Origin: Chryseolinea sp. H1M3-3
Lineage (GTDB): Bacteria > Bacteroidota > Bacteroidia > Cytophagales > Cyclobacteriaceae
Length of the DNA: 64,000 nt
Assembly (NCBI RefSeq): GCF_029360725.1
Contig: NZ_JARKMY010000009.1
Span: 434,001-498,000 of the forward strand
Direction: 5' to 3'
The position numbers and the translations under genes were made by a program. Below are positions 44,243-53,590 of the stretch, in pieces (position 1 is the stretch's first letter; every line of letters starts with the position of its first letter). The notes under the pieces were generated by a model. That model did not search any database, was not told where the DNA came from, and saw only the letters and a list, made by a program, of their open reading frames with translations.

Positions 44243-46066
44243 ATGCGTCTACACCATTGTGCCCTGGCAGTTGTAATGGCCTTGTCCCTTTCATCTTGCA
44301 ATAAATCCGAGGAAAAAAAAGCCGATCCTTCTCATTCCCTGGCGGCCGCTTATCTTGATCGCTATGCTCTGGAATACAAACGGCTCAGCACCGAAGCTAA
44401 TGAAGCAGCCTGGCTTCTCAATACAAAAATTGAGGAAGGTGATACTGTTACTCAAAAGTTATATGAAGTCGCGGCACAAAAGCTTACTGAGTTTACCGGA
44501 AGCGTTGCCAATATAGATTCGTCAAAAAAATATCTCGCTATCGCGGATCAATTGTCACCGCTTCAAAAACGGCAGATGGAATACATACTTTTCCTTGCAG
44601 GCGGCGCGCCTGCTACCGCGGCAGAAACAGTGAAAGAACTTATCAAAGTAAATGCGGAACAGACCAAAGTACTTTACGGATTTGATTTCAAGATCGATGG
44701 AAAGTCAGTTACCAAAAACGATATCTCAAATTTACTGACTTCATCCGATAATCTTAATGAAAGATTAAAAGCTTGGAATGCCAGTAAAGAAGTAGGTAAA
44801 CCACTTAAACCAGGCTTGGAACAATTGCGCGACCTGCGAAACAAGTCCGTCAAGGATTTAGGATTTCCAAACTACTTCGCATACCAGGTTTCAGAATACG
44901 GCATGACTACGGAAGAGATGCTTGCCATGAACGACAATTTCATTAAAGAGATTTGGCCCTTGTATCGTGAACTACATACCTGGGCACGGCATGAGCTGGC
45001 AAAGAAATTTAATCAAAAGGTTCCCGACTTCATTCCTGCACACTGGCTTCCAAATCAATGGGCTCAAAACTGGGAAGCCGTTGTCGACTCAAAATCAACA
45101 GGTATCGACTTGACCGATACACTCAATAAAAAAACACCTGAATGGATCGTGAAGAAAGGTGAAGAATTTTACATTTCGCTTGGGTTTGCCCCGCTACCTG
45201 CATCTTTCTATGAGAAATCAAGTCTTTATCCCCTTCCTCCCGACGCAAAGTATAAGAAAAACAATCACGCCTCCGCATGGCACATCGACCTTGACCAGGA
45301 TGTTCGGTCACTCATGAGTGTCGAGACAAACACCCAGTGGTGGGAAACGAGCCTTCATGAGCTCGGGCATATTTACTACTTTCAATCTTATTCCACGCCT
45401 GATGTTCCCGTTCTGTTGAGAAACGGGGCGAACCGGGCTTACCACGAAGCAATCGGCTCCCAAATTGGATTGGCCTCCTTACAGAAGCCGTTGCTACAGT
45501 CATTAAAATTAATACCAGAAAATATTGTATCGGATGATACGCTCGAACTACTAACGGACGCTCTACAGCATATCATTGTACTTCCATGGGCGTCCGGTAC
45601 GATGACCCGTTTTGAAGAAGCGCTCTACTCGAAAAATATTCCGCCAGATCAATTTAACAAAACCTGGTGGGATTTGGCGCAACGTTACCAGGGCATTGTT
45701 CCTCCTTCACCGCGCGACGAACAGTTTTGTGATGGTTGTACAAAAACTCATATCATTGACGATCCTGCCCAATATTATGATTACGCCATGGCCGAGATAT
45801 TGCTTTTTCAATTCCATGATCACATCGCAAAAAATATTCTGAAGCAAGATGTACACGCTACGAACTATTGGGGAAGTAAAGAAGTCGGTGATTTTTTACG
45901 AACCTTAATGGCGCCTGGGGCAAGTGTTGATTGGCGCGATCACCTAAAGAAAAACCTCGGAACTGACGTGAGTGCCAAAGCAATACTCGATTATTTTTCC
46001 CCATTGATGGTGTGGCTGAAGAAAGAAAACAGCGGAAGAACTCATACCCTTCCCGAGAACTTTTAA
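44243..46066 (+). CDS. M2 family (ACE-like) zinc peptidase lipoprotein
   Basis: This 607-residue protein is a bacterial relative of angiotensin-converting enzyme, a dipeptidyl carboxypeptidase. The ATG at 44243 begins a lipoprotein signal ending LSLSSC; the open frame to 44147 lacks a signal. Zinc ligands are in HELGH (372-376) with the third, Glu402, in AYHEAIGS, matching the family's FHEAIGD. The mainly helical architecture and the C-terminal region (CDGCTKTHIIDDPAQYYDYAMAEILLFQFHDHI) are also as in M2. It lies opposite the neighbouring minus-strand genes as a single transcription unit that ends at a hairpin at 46073-46117. It probably trims peptides in the periplasm. Confidence 0.93.
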   Translation: MRLHHCALAVVMALSLSSCNKSEEKKADPSHSLAAAYLDRYALEYKRLSTEANEAAWLLNTKIEEGDTVTQKLYEVAAQKLTEFTGSVANIDSSKKYLAIADQLSPLQKRQMEYILFLAGGAPATAAETVKELIKVNAEQTKVLYGFDFKIDGKSVTKNDISNLLTSSDNLNERLKAWNASKEVGKPLKPGLEQLRDLRNKSVKDLGFPNYFAYQVSEYGMTTEEMLAMNDNFIKEIWPLYRELHTWARHELAKKFNQKVPDFIPAHWLPNQWAQNWEAVVDSKSTGIDLTDTLNKKTPEWIVKKGEEFYISLGFAPLPASFYEKSSLYPLPPDAKYKKNNHASAWHIDLDQDVRSLMSVETNTQWWETSLHELGHIYYFQSYSTPDVPVLLRNGANRAYHEAIGSQIGLASLQKPLLQSLKLIPENIVSDDTLELLTDALQHIIVLPWASGTMTRFEEALYSKNIPPDQFNKTWWDLAQRYQGIVPPSPRDEQFCDGCTKTHIIDDPAQYYDYAMAEILLFQFHDHIAKNILKQDVHATNYWGSKEVGDFLRTLMAPGASVDWRDHLKKNLGTDVSAKAILDYFSPLMVWLKKENSGRTHTLPENF

Positions 46067-46072
46067 AAGCTT

Positions 46073-46117
46073 TACGCCTTTGCTGTTGATACTACAGCAA
46101 AGGCGTAAGCGGTTTTT
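46073..46117 (+). terminator. Bidirectional terminator between convergent genes
   Basis: A 14-bp stem (46073-46086 with 46094-46107) and seven-base loop lie 7 bp after the M2 peptidase stop. TTTTT follows on the plus strand at 46113-46117; on the minus strand the hairpin follows the beta-barrel gene's stop, with an A/T-rich tail. Confidence 0.8.
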
Positions 46118-46781
46118 AGAATCCTCCAAACTTTAAGGTCGCGTTGTATGATAAGTTACTGATATCGGAATCTTTCATTCCAAGTCCATCGCTACCAAAG
46201 GCAGCGCGATAAGAGATTCCAGGGCTAAAACGCATCCACTTGAATACGTTGATTTCAAATTGAACGCCAGGTTCGGCAACAAAGAACCAGTTCTCGTCAT
46301 TTACTTCATCATCATCAAAGTCAAAATCATCATCATGATTATGCCAATCGTAACGTTCGTGTTGTAACGTAAATCCAGCGCCCGAGAAAAGATTAAAAGC
46401 GATATGAAATGCTTTGTTGGAACCCAGTACATATTCTGTAACCAATCCTACCTGGCCATACTCGTAACTCATGTTGCGTAAAGGATCGGTACTATATTGT
46501 AGCGGTACAGAAAGGTTGTTTGTAAGTGCAGCGGCCCCAATACCAATTAAAAATTTATGGTTGATATAGACACCTCCATAAGCACCCACTAAGTTAGCGT
46601 ACTCGCCCCCAAGGGTGGTGAATTTATTGGTTAGGGCACCATATCCGCGGACGGAACGGGTATCATTCTTGAAAACGGTTTCGATATGGTTCTTTTCGTT
46701 TATGTCATTTTCCTGCGCCATTGCGGCTGTCGATAAAAGAATAGAACACATCAGCACGATTGTTTTTAATTGTCTTTTCAT
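46116..46781 (-). CDS. Outer-membrane beta-barrel protein, unknown function
   Basis: This 221-residue protein has a signal peptide (MKRQLKTIVLMCSILLSTAAMAQ) and a mature part of alternating beta strands ending in LKFGGF, the aromatic C-terminus expected of an outer-membrane barrel. It contains YGALTNKFTTLGGEYANLVGAYGGVYINHKFLIGIGAA, similar in feel to small eight-stranded barrels of Bacteroidota. Between two strands lies a highly acidic, His-containing loop (YDWHNHDDDFDFDDDEVNDE, about 142-162), which could bind cations. It converges with the M2 peptidase gene and is divergent from the M16 pair. No partner is evident. Confidence 0.78.
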   Translation of the reverse strand: MKRQLKTIVLMCSILLSTAAMAQENDINEKNHIETVFKNDTRSVRGYGALTNKFTTLGGEYANLVGAYGGVYINHKFLIGIGAAALTNNLSVPLQYSTDPLRNMSYEYGQVGLVTEYVLGSNKAFHIAFNLFSGAGFTLQHERYDWHNHDDDFDFDDDEVNDENWFFVAEPGVQFEINVFKWMRFSPGISYRAAFGSDGLGMKDSDISNLSYNATLKFGGF

Positions 46782-46907
46782 AGTTTTTTTGTTTCTTATG
46801 CGTTAGACAACCCTACGTTGAGTTACCCCTATGACCGCACTAATAATTTTTGTTTTATTTTTGAGCAGGACTTACCCCTCGTTTTCTTAAGACTAAAATC
46901 AAATGAT

Positions 46908-48269
46908 ATGAAAAAACTCCTCTGCCTCATTATCGGCCTCTTGCTGGTTCAGATAAGTTTCGCCCAAAAATTGCCACCCAACTTTCACCTGACAAAATTG
47001 AAAAATGGGCTTGAGGTACTGGTCATTGAGGATAAAACAGTCCCTTTAATTACTGTAGAAATATGCGTGAAGAATGGATCTTACACGGAGGACCCTCAAT
47101 ACAATGGCCTTTCGCACTTATATGAACACATGTTCTTCAAAGCCAATAAAGATCTCCCGTCACAAGAAGCTTTTCTAAACCGGAAGAATGAACTTGGCCT
47201 TGACTGGAATGGCACTACTTCAAATGAACGCGTTAATTATTTTTTCACCCACAACAAGAAGTTTCTAGTGGAAGGACTGAAGTTTATGAACTCGGCCATC
47301 CGTTACCCTTTATTTAAGGAAGATGAAATGAAAAAGGAAAATCCTGTCGTGGACGGAGAATTTCAACGGGCAGAATCTAACCCGACGTTCTGGTTAATCA
47401 ATGATATGAATAAAAAACTTTGGGGAGATCTTTACAGTCGCAAAAATGTCATTGGAGACCATGAAATCATTTTGACAGCAACAAAAGAGAAGATGCAGAC
47501 CATTCAACAGAAATATTATTATCCTAATAATTCTATTTTAGTTCTGGCCGGAGATCTTGACCATGAGGAAGGTTTCCGCAGGGCGAAAGAAATATTTGAA
47601 GATTGGGCTCCTTCGGATTTTGATCCTTTTGTCAAGTATCCGATTCCTGAATTTAAACCCTTGCAAAAGTCTGAACTTTATTTCACCGAAAACGCTAACA
47701 CAAGAAACCCGATCATCGCCCGCGGGTATCACGGTCCCGATACGCGCAATGACCTAAAAGCTACGTATGCCGCAGATGTGTTTTCCTTTATTTTGAGCCA
47801 AAAATCTTCCAAACTGCAACAGGATCTTATAGACAGCGGTTTAGCTTTTGACATAGGTGTTAACTATCAGACCTGTAAATACACGGGTCCAATATTGATT
47901 TTCGCAGTACCGCATCCTGAAAAAATTAAGGAAGTGTTGGGTAAAATAGAGGAGCATATCAACCGATGGGATAGTGATGATTATTTTACGGATGAACAAC
48001 TGCAGACCGCAAAAACACTGATTGCCATTGACGACGCACATAGCCGTGAAAAAACATCGGAGTTTATTCATACGGTAACGTATTGGTGGGCCTCCGCCTC
48101 TATTGATTATTATACAGCCTATGTAGAGAACATAAAAAAAGTTACGCGCGAAGACATCCAGCAGTATGTCAGAAAATATATAAAAGGTAAGCCTAACGCA
48201 ACCGGTATACTAACAACGGCAGAGAATAGACCCGCCCTGGAGGCCAGCTTAAAAACGACAAAAAACTAA
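46908..48269 (+). CDS. M16 family zinc peptidase, catalytic subunit
   Basis: This 453-residue exported peptidase has a signal ending ISFAQ20. The inverted zinc motif HLYEH is at 70-74 (His70, Glu73, His74), and Glu151 in VVDGEFQ stands 77 residues after His74, matching the family's third-ligand spacing. So it is an active pitrilysin/insulinase-type subunit. The frame is open to 46770, but the ATG at 46908 begins the signal peptide. The next gene is a partner lacking the zinc site, 4 bp away; M16 peptidases often work as such heterodimers, enclosing peptides in a chamber. Periplasmic peptide breakdown is the likely role. Confidence 0.93.
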   Translation: MKKLLCLIIGLLLVQISFAQKLPPNFHLTKLKNGLEVLVIEDKTVPLITVEICVKNGSYTEDPQYNGLSHLYEHMFFKANKDLPSQEAFLNRKNELGLDWNGTTSNERVNYFFTHNKKFLVEGLKFMNSAIRYPLFKEDEMKKENPVVDGEFQRAESNPTFWLINDMNKKLWGDLYSRKNVIGDHEIILTATKEKMQTIQQKYYYPNNSILVLAGDLDHEEGFRRAKEIFEDWAPSDFDPFVKYPIPEFKPLQKSELYFTENANTRNPIIARGYHGPDTRNDLKATYAADVFSFILSQKSSKLQQDLIDSGLAFDIGVNYQTCKYTGPILIFAVPHPEKIKEVLGKIEEHINRWDSDDYFTDEQLQTAKTLIAIDDAHSREKTSEFIHTVTYWWASASIDYYTAYVENIKKVTREDIQQYVRKYIKGKPNATGILTTAENRPALEASLKTTKN

Positions 48270-48273
48270 CCGC

Positions 48274-49620
48274 ATGAAAAACTTAAATCGTTATATTTTT
48301 CTGTTTGCAATTATGTTGTCAGCAACGTCCTTTTCATTGCGAACAGCAGAAGATAAGGCTACTGAATTTACTGTAAATGGTTTAAAAGTCATTTTAAAGC
48401 CTTCTATTAAAGACATCATCAGTGTTCGCTTTTTTATTAAGGGAGGTACGGCAAATTATTCCAAAGAACAAGAGGGAATCGAATCCCTGGCGCTGGCTGT
48501 TGCTGTTGAGGGCGGAACAAAAAACATGAACAAAACTGAGTTCGCCACCGCGTTAGAAAAGATAGGGACTAACATCAGCTTTAGTACATCATATGACTAC
48601 AGCGAAATCAGTATGTCGTGCATTAAAGAATATTGGGCTCCTTCCTGGAACCTGTTTGCTGATGTAATAACGCAGCCACGATTTGAAGCCAAGGAGTTTG
48701 ATTTAATTAAAGCCCAAGCTGTAGCACAAGCCAAACAAGCGGAGTCAAATCCTGATGCGCACTTGCGAAACCGGAGCATGGAATCGGCCTTTACCAATCA
48801 TAACTATGCGAAGATTCCGAGTGGCACATCAGCTAGCTTGGAAAAATTATCACTGGAGAGTTCGATGAATCATTTCAAGTCAATCATCGGTAAACAAAAC
48901 TGTTTTCTGGTAGTTGTTGGGAACATTTCTGAGGCAGATCTGAAAGAACGGGTGAACCAGGCTTTCGCTTCGTTGCCGGCCGGTAAAAAGCCAATGCTAG
49001 AACCCAAGCTTGAAATTAAAGCGGAAGCTACCATCGAGAATCGTGAAATTCCTACCAACTATATTCGAGGAGTAATGAGTGCTCCTGCTGTTGGTGAAAA
49101 GGAAGGTGTTCCCATGATGTTAGCCATGGCAATTATGAGAGACCGGTTCTTTGTTGAGCTCAGAACAAAAAGAAGTCTCACTTATGCACCCAGTGCCGGC
49201 TATGCGTCTACTGTTTTCAATAATCCATACGCTATGTTTTATGCATCCACTACGGATCCCAAACAAACGCTGCAAGTAATGATTGAGCAGATCAATGAAG
49301 TAAAGAATCAAGGGTTTAAAGAGAAGGAACTGAAGGACATGAAAGAGAGTTATCTTACAGAACATTTCCTTGGGTTAGAAACAAATGATTCTCAAACCAT
49401 GTCGTTAGGACTTGCCGAAGTAGGTGGAGACTGGAGAAAGACCGAATCCTTTATGTCTGATGTGGAGAAGACCAGCATACAGGACATCAACAATGTCTTC
49501 AAAAAATATTCTTCCTCTATTAATTGGATGTATTTGGGAAAAGAAAGCGCTGTCGGCAAAGAAGATTTTAAGCAGCCACAAATGTTGCCGGCGCCTGGCA
49601 AAGTTACACCGAAGAAATAG
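48274..49620 (+). CDS. M16 family partner subunit without zinc site
   Basis: This 448-residue exported protein has an N-terminal signal (about 1-24) and the M16 fold, but where HxxEH should be it reads IESLALAVAVEGGT (about 69-82), so no zinc can be bound. It keeps the C-terminal half motif MRDRFFVELRTKRSLTYAPSAGY, which in such pairs contributes Arg and Tyr for substrate binding in the partner's active site. Its ATG comes 4 bp after the catalytic subunit's stop, so the two are translated together. This matches the alpha/beta organisation of mitochondrial processing peptidase and of bacterial M16B pairs. Confidence 0.92.
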   Translation: MKNLNRYIFLFAIMLSATSFSLRTAEDKATEFTVNGLKVILKPSIKDIISVRFFIKGGTANYSKEQEGIESLALAVAVEGGTKNMNKTEFATALEKIGTNISFSTSYDYSEISMSCIKEYWAPSWNLFADVITQPRFEAKEFDLIKAQAVAQAKQAESNPDAHLRNRSMESAFTNHNYAKIPSGTSASLEKLSLESSMNHFKSIIGKQNCFLVVVGNISEADLKERVNQAFASLPAGKKPMLEPKLEIKAEATIENREIPTNYIRGVMSAPAVGEKEGVPMMLAMAIMRDRFFVELRTKRSLTYAPSAGYASTVFNNPYAMFYASTTDPKQTLQVMIEQINEVKNQGFKEKELKDMKESYLTEHFLGLETNDSQTMSLGLAEVGGDWRKTESFMSDVEKTSIQDINNVFKKYSSSINWMYLGKESAVGKEDFKQPQMLPAPGKVTPKK

Positions 49621-49641
49621 TCAATGCTTTACGTTACTGTA

Positions 49642-49809
49642 CTATCGTTTAAATATTCTAGCGACGACGACAACAATTAGTACGATAACGAAAATCACTA
49701 TAAAAATTCCTGTGTACACGCCTGCTCCAAAAATATCTCCAACAAGCTCGCAGCTTGTCATTGTGAACAGCAGCAAAAAGAAATAAAGAAAGGATAATAA
49801 ATTTTTCAT
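49642..49809 (-). CDS. Small membrane lipoprotein, 55 residues
   Basis: Translation from the ATG at 49809 gives a 55-residue protein not covered by any longer frame. It has a lipoprotein signal (FFLLLFTMTSC, Cys20), then ELVGDIFGAGVYTG, a strongly hydrophobic helix of about 18 residues (IFIVIFVIVLIVVVVA), and a basic end RIFKR. Similar tiny proteins with the SCE-VG-IF-AG motif and one helix are common in Bacteroidota and of unknown function. Stop and start are clear, and the gene fills an otherwise empty gap between the M16 pair and the App1 gene. I consider it real on composition and pattern. Confidence 0.72.
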   Translation of the reverse strand: MKNLLSFLYFFLLLFTMTSCELVGDIFGAGVYTGIFIVIFVIVLIVVVVARIFKR

Positions 49810-49926
49810 ATCAAGAAGTTTTAAACCCTTTGATAAAAAATCAAGCCAAAGTAAAGATCCCCTTCGTACGGATTAAACGATCGGGGTTTTGACAATTCAA
49901 TGTGTATTTTATACCACAATCATTCC

Positions 49927-50868
49927 TCATAATTCAAATGTTGACGGGAAAGTGTTAGCATAATAAAATCCAATCCCTTTTGCTTTTAACTTCTCCTCAG
50001 TGTCTTTTAAATATGCTTCATCGTGCGACCGGCTCAGGACTTTTCGAATTATGATATACCTGATGTTCTCCGGGTAATGTGCCGCGATCTTTAAATAGAT
50101 CTTTAAATCCAGTTGCGTGTTGTCTCCTAAAAGGAAAAATTTTTTTTCGGGAAACAGTTTAATTATCTCATGCAACATTTTAGTCTTGTGAAGCTCTCGC
50201 GCCTCAAAAGACCTGAATCGAAAGATATCGCGTACCTTCCGCATCTGTCTCAGGAATAGTGGTCCAGATGGAAACCCATTGTGTATCAGGAAGCGATAAA
50301 TTAATGGATATAAATTCTGCTCACTATTAGACAGATAGAATGAAGCCGCACCGGATTCATGAAGGTCACGAATCAACTTCATCATTGAGGTCACAGCCTT
50401 TCTCTTCTCCATTGACGTGAACATCAGCGTCCGGAATTTTAATAACTTATTCGATATGTGGGAGTGAAGAAGTGTATCATCGATGTCGGACACCACGATG
50501 AACGGGGCATCAACATGATTTATTTTGCAGGTATACAAATCCTTAATGATGCGTACAGTTTGGCCGTTGGAAAGACTTATTTCTTTTAAGTGGGTTTGGC
50601 TCGTATTCGTTTCCGCTATAAAAAAAAAGGATCCTGAGGCATCGGTTTTAGTTACAGCAGATCCATGATCAAAATGAAGGATAATGTGTTTATTAGCAAA
50701 AAAACGTGTGCGATAAAGCGCCAGGAGCGTTCGAAATGTTTTTCTGGGACTATACGATATGAAACTAAAGTCTCTTAGCGACGAATATGTCAATTGTCCT
50801 GTAAAAAGGTTCTTTGTTCCATTTGACAATGCGTAAAAACTTAACAATATCGGCACGGTCGCGCTCAT
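49927..50868 (-). CDS. App1-like phosphatidate phosphatase (DUF2183)
   Basis: This 313-residue protein has the App1 catalytic signature DIDDT at 128-132 in FIVVSDIDDTLLHS, followed by the conserved block GAASFYLSNSEQNLYPLIYRFL, GFPSGPLFLRQMR, then HKTKMLHEIIKLFPEKKFFLLGDN with the downstream Asp. Yeast App1 is a Mg2+-dependent phosphatidate phosphatase; bacterial members probably dephosphorylate phosphatidate or related lipids. Its ATG overlaps the stop of the lipid kinase gene (50865-50868, ATGA), so the two proteins are translationally coupled. No membrane segment stands out. Function is by family only. Confidence 0.85.
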   Translation of the reverse strand: MSATVPILLSFYALSNGTKNLFTGQLTYSSLRDFSFISYSPRKTFRTLLALYRTRFFANKHIILHFDHGSAVTKTDASGSFFFIAETNTSQTHLKEISLSNGQTVRIIKDLYTCKINHVDAPFIVVSDIDDTLLHSHISNKLLKFRTLMFTSMEKRKAVTSMMKLIRDLHESGAASFYLSNSEQNLYPLIYRFLIHNGFPSGPLFLRQMRKVRDIFRFRSFEARELHKTKMLHEIIKLFPEKKFFLLGDNTQLDLKIYLKIAAHYPENIRYIIIRKVLSRSHDEAYLKDTEEKLKAKGIGFYYANTFPSTFEL

Positions 50869-51740
50869 TTTTTTATAAGCACAGGCACTGCCGCAGGAAA
50901 GATATCTATTTTAAGGTGATCTACTTTACCCATATATTCTCCATCAATTTGAAAGTCGACCTTTTGATTAATCTTTATTTCGGCTTGTTTACAGCTGATC
51001 ACATCGGAAAACATGTTCTTATCTATAAATACATTGAATTTGGTAAGCCCAGCCTTGATTGCTTCGTCCAATGCGATTCGTTCAATATTGGATATTTCAA
51101 ATTTTCCATCCGAGACTGACCCTTCCGATATGCGTATACCTGTACCGTACATATTCGCATTTGAGATAACGATCATATATCCTTCCTTTTCGTATTTTTC
51201 GTCTGGCGTCTCAACGGTATAGGTCAATAGTGGACTCTCTTTTATGGCCTGCAGTAAAAATTTGGCATAACCGAGCATTCCCCGTTCTCCTTGCTCAGAA
51301 TAGTTTTTAATCATCTTCGCGTTGATACCAATATCGGCAAGATGCGTACAGATATGTTTATCGTTAAACCTCAGAAGATCTAGCATAATGGTAGTAGCCT
51401 CATCAAAGACCAGATCAACAGCCTCCTCTAATCCCTCGGATAGTCCTAACGCAGTGGCTAAACCGTTGGCGGAACCTAACGGCAATATTCCCATCGGAAT
51501 ATTTCTATTCATAATATTTTTGGCAACAACCTGGACAGTGCCATCACCACCACAAGCCACTACCCTGTCTGGTTTGTAGTCTTTAAGCTGGTCTTGGATA
51601 TGGGCGTCGTCATTATCAGACGACGTGTAAAAGAATTTAAAATCTATGTGCGTTGCTGCCGCTTTTTCATGAATTTTTAAAATCGCATTGTCATTACTGG
51701 TTGCCCCAGAAATGGGATTAATTATAAATAGAATTTTCAT
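50865..51740 (-). CDS. Diacylglycerol/lipid kinase family protein (YegS-like)
   Basis: This 291-residue cytoplasmic kinase phosphorylates a lipid alcohol. It has the DAGK catalytic signature: NPISG near residues 8-12, the nucleotide-binding GGDGTVQ at 64-70 and GILPLGSANGLA about 30 residues later, plus the C-terminal beta domain with VDFQIDGEYM. The ATG at 51740 begins MKILFIINPISG, the usual N-terminus; an open extension to 51779 is unlikely. It is the first gene of the kinase-phosphatase pair. A kinase making phosphatidate and a phosphatase removing it, coupled by ATGA overlap, suggests control of a phosphatidate/diacylglycerol balance. Substrate identity is not shown. Confidence 0.9.
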   Translation of the reverse strand: MKILFIINPISGATSNDNAILKIHEKAAATHIDFKFFYTSSDNDDAHIQDQLKDYKPDRVVACGGDGTVQVVAKNIMNRNIPMGILPLGSANGLATALGLSEGLEEAVDLVFDEATTIMLDLLRFNDKHICTHLADIGINAKMIKNYSEQGERGMLGYAKFLLQAIKESPLLTYTVETPDEKYEKEGYMIVISNANMYGTGIRISEGSVSDGKFEISNIERIALDEAIKAGLTKFNVFIDKNMFSDVISCKQAEIKINQKVDFQIDGEYMGKVDHLKIDIFPAAVPVLIKK

Positions 51741-51955
51741 AGCCTTTGGACACGACACTGATGAAACAATATATAACAAGAAATGTTAGAACTAAGGAAA
51801 GATTATGAGGTGTTACGTTCAATAATCGGATTGTGGAATAATACCTCACATATTTTTCGAGACATGCATTTTATAGAATTATACAACAGCTTAAAGTGAA
51901 TGTCTGATCTGGCCTTCAATTTGAATCATCGGAAGTGAAATTTTCATTAAAGACT

Positions 51956-53473
51956 ATGATTAACTTAAAAGAGGCAGGCAAATCTTCTTTCTCATTATGC
52001 GTATTGATATTGTTTACCGTCTCTGCATACAGTCAAAGCGGTTCCATTGGTGTGTATGGAACGTTGAATGAGTATACCGGAGACTTAAATCGAAACCACT
52101 ATCACTTCTATAACTTTTATCACCCTAAACCAGGCGCAGCGATATCGTTGCAACAGTATTTGAGTCCTTCTTTCAACCTTGTTGAAAAATTTTCCTTTAA
52201 TCAGGTCCAATATCAAAATGATGATAAAGTATACGGTGTGGACGCGGATTTTTTAACCCTCAATGTCAAGATCAAATATAAATTCAACAATGATCATATC
52301 TTCAAAGAGGATGCCGTCATTGCGCCGTTTCTCGTAGCTGGCATCGGCGGTACTTACATCGATTCAAAGGTGTATACCAACTTTGATAACAGCACAATTT
52401 CAGATGGAGAATTTCAGGCAAATGCCGCAGTGGGCGCAGGCATTTTATTTCAGTTTAGTGAACGGCTGGGTTTTGAAATATCAAATACACTGAACATGCC
52501 GTTGTACGATGCGTGGGATGGTGTTACAAAGGGTGACAATGATGTTTATCTACAGCATAGCGCAGGGTTGGTATTCAAACTTCGAAAGTCAAAGGATACC
52601 GACATGGATGGAGTCTCGGATCGAAAAGATACGTGTCCGGATACGCCTGGTCAGGTATCCGTTGATTCAAAAGGTTGCCCGATCGATTCGGATGGCGACA
52701 CCGTTGCAGATTATCTGGACAAATGTCCTGCGATTGCGGGCCTTTCTAACCTTGAAGGATGTCCTGACAAAGACAAAGACAATGTTGCAGATATTAATGA
52801 TAAATGCCCCGATGTAGCCGGCGCCGCCAGGTTTAATGGTTGCCCGGATACAGACAATGATGGAACTGAAGACGCCAACGACAGATGTCCTAACCAGGCC
52901 GGTCTTGATATATTCCAGGGTTGTCCTGACACTGATAGCGACGGTGTGGAAGATGCCAAAGATAAATGCCCCAATACACTTGCTGGGATCAAGGTGGATG
53001 AAACCGGATGCCCTGCCGATACCGATGGCGATGGTGTTATTGACGAAATTGATCGTTGTCCGACTACTCCAGGCAACGGAACAGCTAATGGCTGCCCCGA
53101 AGTTCGTGAGGAAGTTAAAAAACGGCTGAATTTTGCAACACGCGGAATTTATTTTGAAACAGGCAAGGCTACATTAAAATCCAATTCATATGCGATGCTG
53201 AATGAAATCATCAGCATCCTGGAGGAATATACCGACTACAGCTTGCGCATCAGCGGATTTACCGATTCACAAGGTAGCGAGGCCACGAATTTAAGATTGT
53301 CCCAAGATAGAGTGGATGCTGTAAAAAGCTACCTCACCCGTAATAGTGTGAGCGAAAGCCGCATTGAAGCAACAGGCTATGGCGAGGCAAAGCCCATCGC
53401 TACCAACGCCACGGCCACCGGCCGCGCACAAAATAGACGAGTTGAACTGGAACTGTTCTTGAAAGACCAATAA
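51956..53473 (+). CDS. OmpA family protein with thrombospondin type-3 repeats
   Basis: This 505-residue protein has a signal peptide ending AYSQ, a beta-barrel region (about 28-205), a Ca2+-binding thrombospondin type-3 segment (about 210-380) rich in Asp with repeated DxDxDGV and DKCP units, and a C-terminal OmpA domain (about 390-505). The OmpA peptidoglycan-binding region shows FTDSQGSEATNLRLSQDRVDAVKSYL and GRAQNRRVEL. It anchors the outer membrane to the cell wall. A GTG start at 51935 is in frame, but the ATG at 51956 is preferred. The Cys pairs in the TSP3 units probably form disulfides. It is a single-gene unit followed by a short hairpin at 53475-53489. Confidence 0.92.
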   Translation: MINLKEAGKSSFSLCVLILFTVSAYSQSGSIGVYGTLNEYTGDLNRNHYHFYNFYHPKPGAAISLQQYLSPSFNLVEKFSFNQVQYQNDDKVYGVDADFLTLNVKIKYKFNNDHIFKEDAVIAPFLVAGIGGTYIDSKVYTNFDNSTISDGEFQANAAVGAGILFQFSERLGFEISNTLNMPLYDAWDGVTKGDNDVYLQHSAGLVFKLRKSKDTDMDGVSDRKDTCPDTPGQVSVDSKGCPIDSDGDTVADYLDKCPAIAGLSNLEGCPDKDKDNVADINDKCPDVAGAARFNGCPDTDNDGTEDANDRCPNQAGLDIFQGCPDTDSDGVEDAKDKCPNTLAGIKVDETGCPADTDGDGVIDEIDRCPTTPGNGTANGCPEVREEVKKRLNFATRGIYFETGKATLKSNSYAMLNEIISILEEYTDYSLRISGFTDSQGSEATNLRLSQDRVDAVKSYLTRNSVSESRIEATGYGEAKPIATNATATGRAQNRRVELELFLKDQ

Positions 53474-53590
53474 AGCAGCGTTGCTGCTATTACTCTTCTT
53501 GCAATAACTAATTGGATGTTAAATTTAGATTATTTGACGATAAAAATTATTGTATTGCCTCAAGTGTAGTACGCGTCGTAACGAGACGGC

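Noticed and set aside
53475-53489. AGCAGC-GTT-GCTGCT hairpin after the OmpA gene as a terminator
   Set aside because: The stem has only six pairs and no T-run follows, so termination is unproven.
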